A stretch of 9,876 nucleotides of DNA from Acidimicrobiales bacterium (GTDB lineage: Bacteria > Actinomycetota > Acidimicrobiia > Acidimicrobiales > JAKAVM01): the NCBI GenBank assembly GCA_027451785.1, contig DAIDIS010000100.1, positions 1-9,876 on the forward strand, written 5' to 3'. The notes under the pieces were generated by a model. The model was not told the origin of the DNA. It was given only the letters and a program-made list of their open reading frames with translations, and searched no databases. Positions 6,377 through 9,876 of this stretch are shown here, piece by piece (the first letter of the stretch is position 1; each line of letters begins with the position of its first letter). The position numbers and the translations under genes are program-made.

Positions 6377-7232
6377 CACGGTTAAGCCACTGCCCTGCCG
6401 GAACGCACTTGTTGATGCACCTGTCAACGGGCCGTCTACGTCTGGATTGTCTTTCCATGCTGAGCCGGGAGTTGGGAAACGTTTCGGCGTTGGAGGCCGC
6501 TTGAGCGGATGCCGGGCTGTAGTGGTCGGGGCTACAGGAGCAATAGGGTCGGCTGTGACTGCAAAGTTCCTAGACGAGGGAGCTTCAGTTGTGGGAGGCG
6601 GTAGGAGTCGACAAAAGGCAGAGTCTCTCGCGGATCGAGAGAGGTTTGACTTTGTGCCGGTCGATATGGAGAGCCAGGAATCGGTTGCGGAGTTCGTGGA
6701 GCAGGTTTGGAGTGGAGACGGTGTCGACGTTCTGGTTCATCTTGCTGCGACCGACTCGCAAGGTCTCGCGTTAGGTGTTACTGATGAAGAGTGGAGCCGG
6801 GTTATCGAAGTGAACCTCTCTTCCACCTTCAGGCTGGTTCGCGAGATGGGAAGGCGGATGGTTGATAGGGGCTTGGGAGGTCGAATAGTCCTGTACTCGT
6901 CGACAAGGAGCGAGTTCGCAGGAAGAGCTGGGTTCGCTCCCTACGGTGCATCCAAGGCCGGAGTCAACTTTTTGGTAAAGCAGTTGGCGACCGAGTGGGC
7001 GCCGCATGGAATATGCGTGAACGCCGTGGCCCCGGGGTTTGTCCTGAGCGAGATAACTGAGAGCAGAGCTTCCAGCGAGTTCGTTGAGATGATGAAGAGA
7101 AGGGTCCCTGCCAATCGGCTGGGTACTGCCGAGGAGATGGCGTCACCTGCCGTCTTTCTTGCATCGGATGATGCGTCTTTCATGACCGGACAGGTTCTTT
7201 TTGTCGACGGGGGCGTCACATGCAGCTCTTGA
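6369..7232 (+). CDS. Short-chain dehydrogenase/reductase, variant motif
   Basis: Classical-SDR-like oxidoreductase of 287 aa if ATG 6369 is used, overlapping the previous stop and so possibly translationally coupled, but with no clear ribosome site. A TTG at 6501 preceded by GGAGG (6492-6496) would give 243 aa beginning just before the Rossmann strand, which is the usual SDR layout. The first 44 residues have no conserved look, so the shorter form is a serious alternative. Numbered from 6369: cofactor loop GATGAIG at 54-60, N149, Y192 and K196 of YxxxK, with S177/S178 about 14 residues before the Tyr. The C-terminus reads 'FMTGQVLFVDGG'. The usual NNAG is replaced by HLAA at 124-127. Probably a tailoring reductase; substrate unknown. 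Confidence 0.87.
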   Translation: MSSTVKPLPCRNALVDAPVNGPSTSGLSFHAEPGVGKRFGVGGRLSGCRAVVVGATGAIGSAVTAKFLDEGASVVGGGRSRQKAESLADRERFDFVPVDMESQESVAEFVEQVWSGDGVDVLVHLAATDSQGLALGVTDEEWSRVIEVNLSSTFRLVREMGRRMVDRGLGGRIVLYSSTRSEFAGRAGFAPYGASKAGVNFLVKQLATEWAPHGICVNAVAPGFVLSEITESRASSEFVEMMKRRVPANRLGTAEEMASPAVFLASDDASFMTGQVLFVDGGVTCSS

Positions 7233-7311
7233 CCCTTACCATTGACGCCCGGGATTGCGAGTTCGGCACAACCACCGGCCCCGCACCGGCAATACCTGTT
7301 GGAGAATCCAA

Positions 7312-8274
7312 GTGAGTGCCGCCGACAGACGGATAACCGTTGGCGTTGCCGGCCTAGGGCAAATGGGGCACGCAATGTCTCATCGCCTTCTTGATAGCGG
7401 GTTTACGGTGGTTGTTTGGAACCGAACTGCTGCCAAGGCAGAGGACTTGATGGAACGAGGTGCGCAGTTGGCCAAGTCTCCTTGCGAGCTGGCGGTACTT
7501 GCGGACGTGATTCTGGTTTCCCTCGCTGATGACCATGCTGTAAGTGAGGTCCTCTTTGGGGAGGAGGGAATGGCTTGGGCAGAGTCGGTGAGCGAGGTAG
7601 TCATATTCGAGATGTCAACAACTTCGCCTTCGGCAATCAGGTCAGCCCAACTCCGGATTGGCGAGGGTCCGCTACGGATCGTCGACACTTCGGTTCTGGG
7701 TAGCCCCTTCCACGCTAGGTCGGGAGAATTGAGGGTATTCGTCGGAGCCGAGAATATCCCTAAGGACACAGAGGAAGTGCTCTCTTCCATCGGAGGCGAG
7801 ACCACCCTCATGGGGTTTACCGGGGCAGCGAAAATTGTGAAGCTCCTTTTGAACCTTACGCTTGGGACACAACTTGCCGCGATGGCGGAGGCCGCCGTTC
7901 TTGGAGAGAAACTTGGATTGGATCGCGATTTGGTCTTCGACGCTCTGGGAAGGGGAGGCTACACATCGCCCGCAATGGTCTTCAGGTGCGAGCTGATGAA
8001 GAAGCGCCGATACACACCGGCTGCCTTCCAGCTGTCGCTCATGTCCAAAGACTTGCTACTGGCCTGCAAAGAGGCTCATCGCGCTGGGGTTAGGATGCCG
8101 ATGGCTGCATCGGCCTCGAAGCTCCTGCAGCACTCAGTAGCGGACGGTTTGGGAGCCCAGGATGCTGCTGCAGTACTCACCCACGCTGAGGCTGCAAATG
8201 GGCTTTTCACTCTCAAAGAAGGCGGAGCTTCGTTCGGTGAAGGCGTTTCGAGATCGGAGGTGGAAGGACGTTGA
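7312..8274 (+). CDS. Beta-hydroxyacid dehydrogenase-like NAD(P)-binding oxidoreductase
   Basis: 320 aa from GTG 7312, with GGAG at 7301-7304 seven bases upstream; an in-frame TTG at 7255 lacks one. Member of the 6-phosphogluconate / 3-hydroxyisobutyrate dehydrogenase superfamily. Rossmann motif GLGQMG at 14-19, and N37-R38 (WNRT) ending strand 2, which favours NADP over NAD. The substrate-loop region is DTSVLGSPFHARSGELRVFVG at about 125-145, where HIBADH has SGG. The catalytic-lysine motif is GAAKIVKLLLN with K177 and N181. KDLLLACKEAHRAGVRMP at 246-263 is the family's C-terminal signature. All catalytic landmarks are present, so it is likely active; relatives reduce semialdehydes, keto acids or imines. 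In this operon it may reduce a tailored intermediate or make a precursor. The 79-base gap before it contains no clear promoter. Confidence 0.87.
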   Translation: MSAADRRITVGVAGLGQMGHAMSHRLLDSGFTVVVWNRTAAKAEDLMERGAQLAKSPCELAVLADVILVSLADDHAVSEVLFGEEGMAWAESVSEVVIFEMSTTSPSAIRSAQLRIGEGPLRIVDTSVLGSPFHARSGELRVFVGAENIPKDTEEVLSSIGGETTLMGFTGAAKIVKLLLNLTLGTQLAAMAEAAVLGEKLGLDRDLVFDALGRGGYTSPAMVFRCELMKKRRYTPAAFQLSLMSKDLLLACKEAHRAGVRMPMAASASKLLQHSVADGLGAQDAAAVLTHAEAANGLFTLKEGGASFGEGVSRSEVEGR

Positions 8275-9347
8275 TTATCGACGTACACGGGCACATAACT
8301 CACCCGGAGCTCCTGGCTAGGTTCCCGATGCCAAAGTCACTCGGGGACGTGAAGGGAATGCTTGACAACAAGTCGGAGGCCGGGATTGGCTTGACCATTG
8401 TCGGTAGTCCTGTTGGGTTCGGGGTTATGACCCCAATCCCCGGGCACAACAACTACAGGCAAGGGCTTGATGCCTTAAAGTCCTTTCACGAGTGGATGGC
8501 AAAGACGGTACAAAGCAACTATGACCGGTTGCGCGCATACGTCTACGTGAATCCTCATGGTGCGGATGAGGAAATCGCCTTGGCCGAGAGCTTCCTTTCC
8601 GAGAGAGGCTTCGTTGGGCTTATCATCAACTCTTCAATCGAGGGAGAGTACCTAGATAAAAGGGCTGATCGGGTGTTCGATATGGCAGGAAGGCTTGGGG
8701 TCCCGATATTCGTTCATCCGCCGGCTGAGCCTATCGGGTGGCAAGCATTTTCGAACTTGAGGCTGGTGGAGCAAATAGGGCGCTTCAGCGATGTTGGCAA
8801 CGGGCTGGCGGCACTGATCTTCAGGGGAACCCTGGAGCGTCATCCCGATGTCAATGTCATCGGGGCTACGGGCGGCGGGTCATTGTCAATGCTGATTAGG
8901 CGGGTGGAAGCTGCTCGGGAGATGCAGCAATGGGGGGCATCCGCGGCGGGTGGTCCGGTCAAAGGTCCGGTCAGCCGAAGGGATGGTGGTCCCTCAAGCG
9001 GCGATGGCCCGGCCGACCGGCAGGCCGGTGTTCATGCGATCGCCGGAAACCCGGGTACCGCAAGCACAGCCCAAGAAGTCGGAATTGCACCGATAGCGGA
9101 GAGTCTTTCCCGAATCTGGGTAGATACGGCTGGTGGGAGTAAGGGGAGTCTGAGTATCAATTCGGAGGTCCTGGGAGTGGGAAGGATCCTCTTCGGTACG
9201 GACTCCCCACCATTGCCAACAGCTCTCCCCCAACTTGTCTCCGAGATAACTTCGGTTTGCGGTGGTTCGGCGGGTGCGGTGCTGAAAGGGAACGCCATAT
9301 CGCTCTTCGGCGAGCGCTTGGATATCAGAGAGGAACTTGTCGCATGA
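8271..9347 (+). CDS. Amidohydrolase-2 (ACMSD-like) protein with substituted active-site His
   Basis: 358 aa from TTG 8271, which overlaps the previous stop (TTGA); GGAGG at 8256-8260 is ten bases upstream. TIM-barrel metal-dependent hydrolase/decarboxylase of the aminocarboxymuconate-semialdehyde decarboxylase type. Metal ligands are visible: H6 and H8 (IIDVHGH), H149 (PIFVHPP) and D311 (ILFGTDSPP). The normally conserved His of the (A/S)HGGG motif, His228 in bacterial ACMSD, is Thr here (T200 in GATGGGSLSMLIRR), encoded by ACG. Activity could be altered. Residues about 223-268 form a Gly/Pro-rich segment with a GPVK-GPVS repeat, longer and less ordered than usual. Possible roles are decarboxylation of an aromatic carboxylate or ring hydrolysis in the pathway; this is inference. 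Confidence 0.85.
   Translation: MIIDVHGHITHPELLARFPMPKSLGDVKGMLDNKSEAGIGLTIVGSPVGFGVMTPIPGHNNYRQGLDALKSFHEWMAKTVQSNYDRLRAYVYVNPHGADEEIALAESFLSERGFVGLIINSSIEGEYLDKRADRVFDMAGRLGVPIFVHPPAEPIGWQAFSNLRLVEQIGRFSDVGNGLAALIFRGTLERHPDVNVIGATGGGSLSMLIRRVEAAREMQQWGASAAGGPVKGPVSRRDGGPSSGDGPADRQAGVHAIAGNPGTASTAQEVGIAPIAESLSRIWVDTAGGSKGSLSINSEVLGVGRILFGTDSPPLPTALPQLVSEITSVCGGSAGAVLKGNAISLFGERLDIREELVA
8952..8973 (+). repeat. Short in-frame tandem repeat inside the amidohydrolase
   Basis: GGTCCGGTCA occurs at 8952-8961 and again at 8964-8973, a 12-base period that encodes GPVK then GPVS. It sits in the Gly/Pro-rich insert, and replication slippage is a simple origin. It does not disturb the frame. Confidence 0.7.
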
Positions 9348-9876
9348 ACATCAAAGCCAGTAGCGGATTAATCGGTGAGTACTCGCTTGCCGTGGTGGCC
9401 CCTTTTGACTTCCGGCAGTCGTTGGAGTTTTTGGAGAACTTTCCTCCCACAAAAGGCGAGCAGGAAGTTTCTGAGAACTCATTTATCAAGGCTCTGAGCA
9501 TCGCCGGGAAAGCATACGGATTTAGAGTGACTTCAACCGGCGAGGATGTATTGAGGCCGTCTCTTTCGATTGAGGTGTTCGGCGAGGGTGACGAGAGTGC
9601 GGCCAAGGAAGTCGTGAAACGAGTCGAGGAGTTTCTTTGCACGACGGATGACCTGCGCGATTTCTATTCCCTAGCCAAGACCGATCCACCTTTCGATGAA
9701 GTGGTTGTAAGGCGGTGGGGAATGCACCATGTTCGCTTCCTGACCTATCCGGAAGCTTGCTGCTGGTCGATCTTGGGAGCGCGCCAGCCCGTACCTGTCG
9801 GTAGGAGGATGAAAAGAGACCTTACTCAACGCTACGGAAGGTCTGTAACCATAGATGGTGTTGAGCACTGGGCATT
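9344..9876 (+). CDS. AlkA-like DNA glycosylase (HhH-GPD), 5' part
   Basis: Starts at ATG 9344, overlapping the amidohydrolase stop as ATGA, and runs off the right edge after 177 residues. The N-terminal part resembles the AlkA N-domain: YSLAVVAPFDFRQSLEFLENF at 13-33, then a strand pair ending LRPSLSIEVFG. Residues 103-177 fit the start of the HhH-GPD fold: DLRDFYSLAKTDPPFDEV, a WGMHHVRFLTYPEACCWSIL stretch and 'RQPVPVGRRMKRDLTQRYG', equivalent to the helix carrying the family's Q/R-rich motif. The helix-hairpin-helix and catalytic Asp would lie beyond the window. The family removes alkylated bases from DNA. Translational coupling to tailoring genes suggests a self-resistance role, but an ordinary repair gene picked up at the cluster edge is the alternative. 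Confidence 0.78.
   Translation, partial: MNIKASSGLIGEYSLAVVAPFDFRQSLEFLENFPPTKGEQEVSENSFIKALSIAGKAYGFRVTSTGEDVLRPSLSIEVFGEGDESAAKEVVKRVEEFLCTTDDLRDFYSLAKTDPPFDEVVVRRWGMHHVRFLTYPEACCWSILGARQPVPVGRRMKRDLTQRYGRSVTIDGVEHWA

Noticed and set aside
5957..6427. 156-codon open frame on the - strand
   Set aside because: Antisense to the SchA/CurD gene, which has a good ribosome site and clear family motifs; the antisense protein looks random.
7233..7311. TTGACG near 7243 as an internal promoter for the dehydrogenase
   Set aside because: No -10-like sequence at a suitable distance in this GC-rich gap, and the gene probably belongs to the surrounding operon.
9325..9642. 105-codon - strand frame
   Set aside because: Antisense to the start of the glycosylase gene, whose translation matches AlkA-like proteins along its full visible length.
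1..9876. CRISPR arrays, tRNA/rRNA genes, insertion sequences
   Set aside because: No spaced repeats, cloverleaf-like sequence, transposase or terminal inverted repeats were seen.

Overview
This window looks like part of an actinobacterial-type secondary-metabolite cluster that tailors, exports and possibly protects against an aromatic polyketide. The best pointers are a SchA/CurD-like domain protein (a family known from type II PKS spore-pigment clusters), three small antibiotic-biosynthesis-monooxygenase (ABM) proteins plus an ABM-like fusion, two short-chain reductases, a DrrB-like ABC-2 permease and a carboxyltransferase able to feed extender-unit supply. No ketosynthase, chain-length factor, ACP or regulator lies inside the window, so the polyketide assignment rests on the accessory genes. 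GC content looks moderate by eye, and TTA leucine and AGG/AGA arginine codons are ordinary in several genes. That argues against a typical Streptomyces and for a lower-GC actinobacterium or relative; the genus cannot be named from here.

Layout. (1) Bases 2-3735, + strand, one tight operon: 3' end of an ABC-2 permease; a 488-aa fusion of an ABM-like domain with two thioredoxin-fold-like repeats; a FabG-like reductase; three small ABM proteins. A strong hairpin at 3773-3803 closes it. (2) Bases 4013-5707, - strand, a lone gene converging on that operon: acyl-CoA carboxylase carboxyltransferase (PccB/AccD family) with an N-terminal extension and an Ile at the acyl-specificity position. (3) Bases 5708-6010, an AT-rich divergent intergenic region with repeated TTGCA half-sites. 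(4) Bases 6011-9876, + strand, a second tight operon: SchA/CurD-like protein, second short-chain reductase, beta-hydroxyacid dehydrogenase-like oxidoreductase, amidohydrolase-2 (ACMSD-like) protein, and the 5' part of an AlkA-like DNA glycosylase that runs off the window.

How it may work together (inference). The carboxyltransferase would help make malonyl-CoA. ABM and SchA/CurD proteins would oxidise or shape the polycyclic intermediate, the reductases and dehydrogenase would adjust carbonyls, the amidohydrolase could decarboxylate or hydrolyse, and the permease would export. The DNA glycosylase starts on an ATGA overlap with the amidohydrolase. By analogy with glycosylases in azinomycin, yatakemycin, trioxacarcin and hedamycin clusters, it may excise product-DNA adducts, which would imply a DNA-alkylating aromatic product. 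This is the most interesting hypothesis here and is testable.
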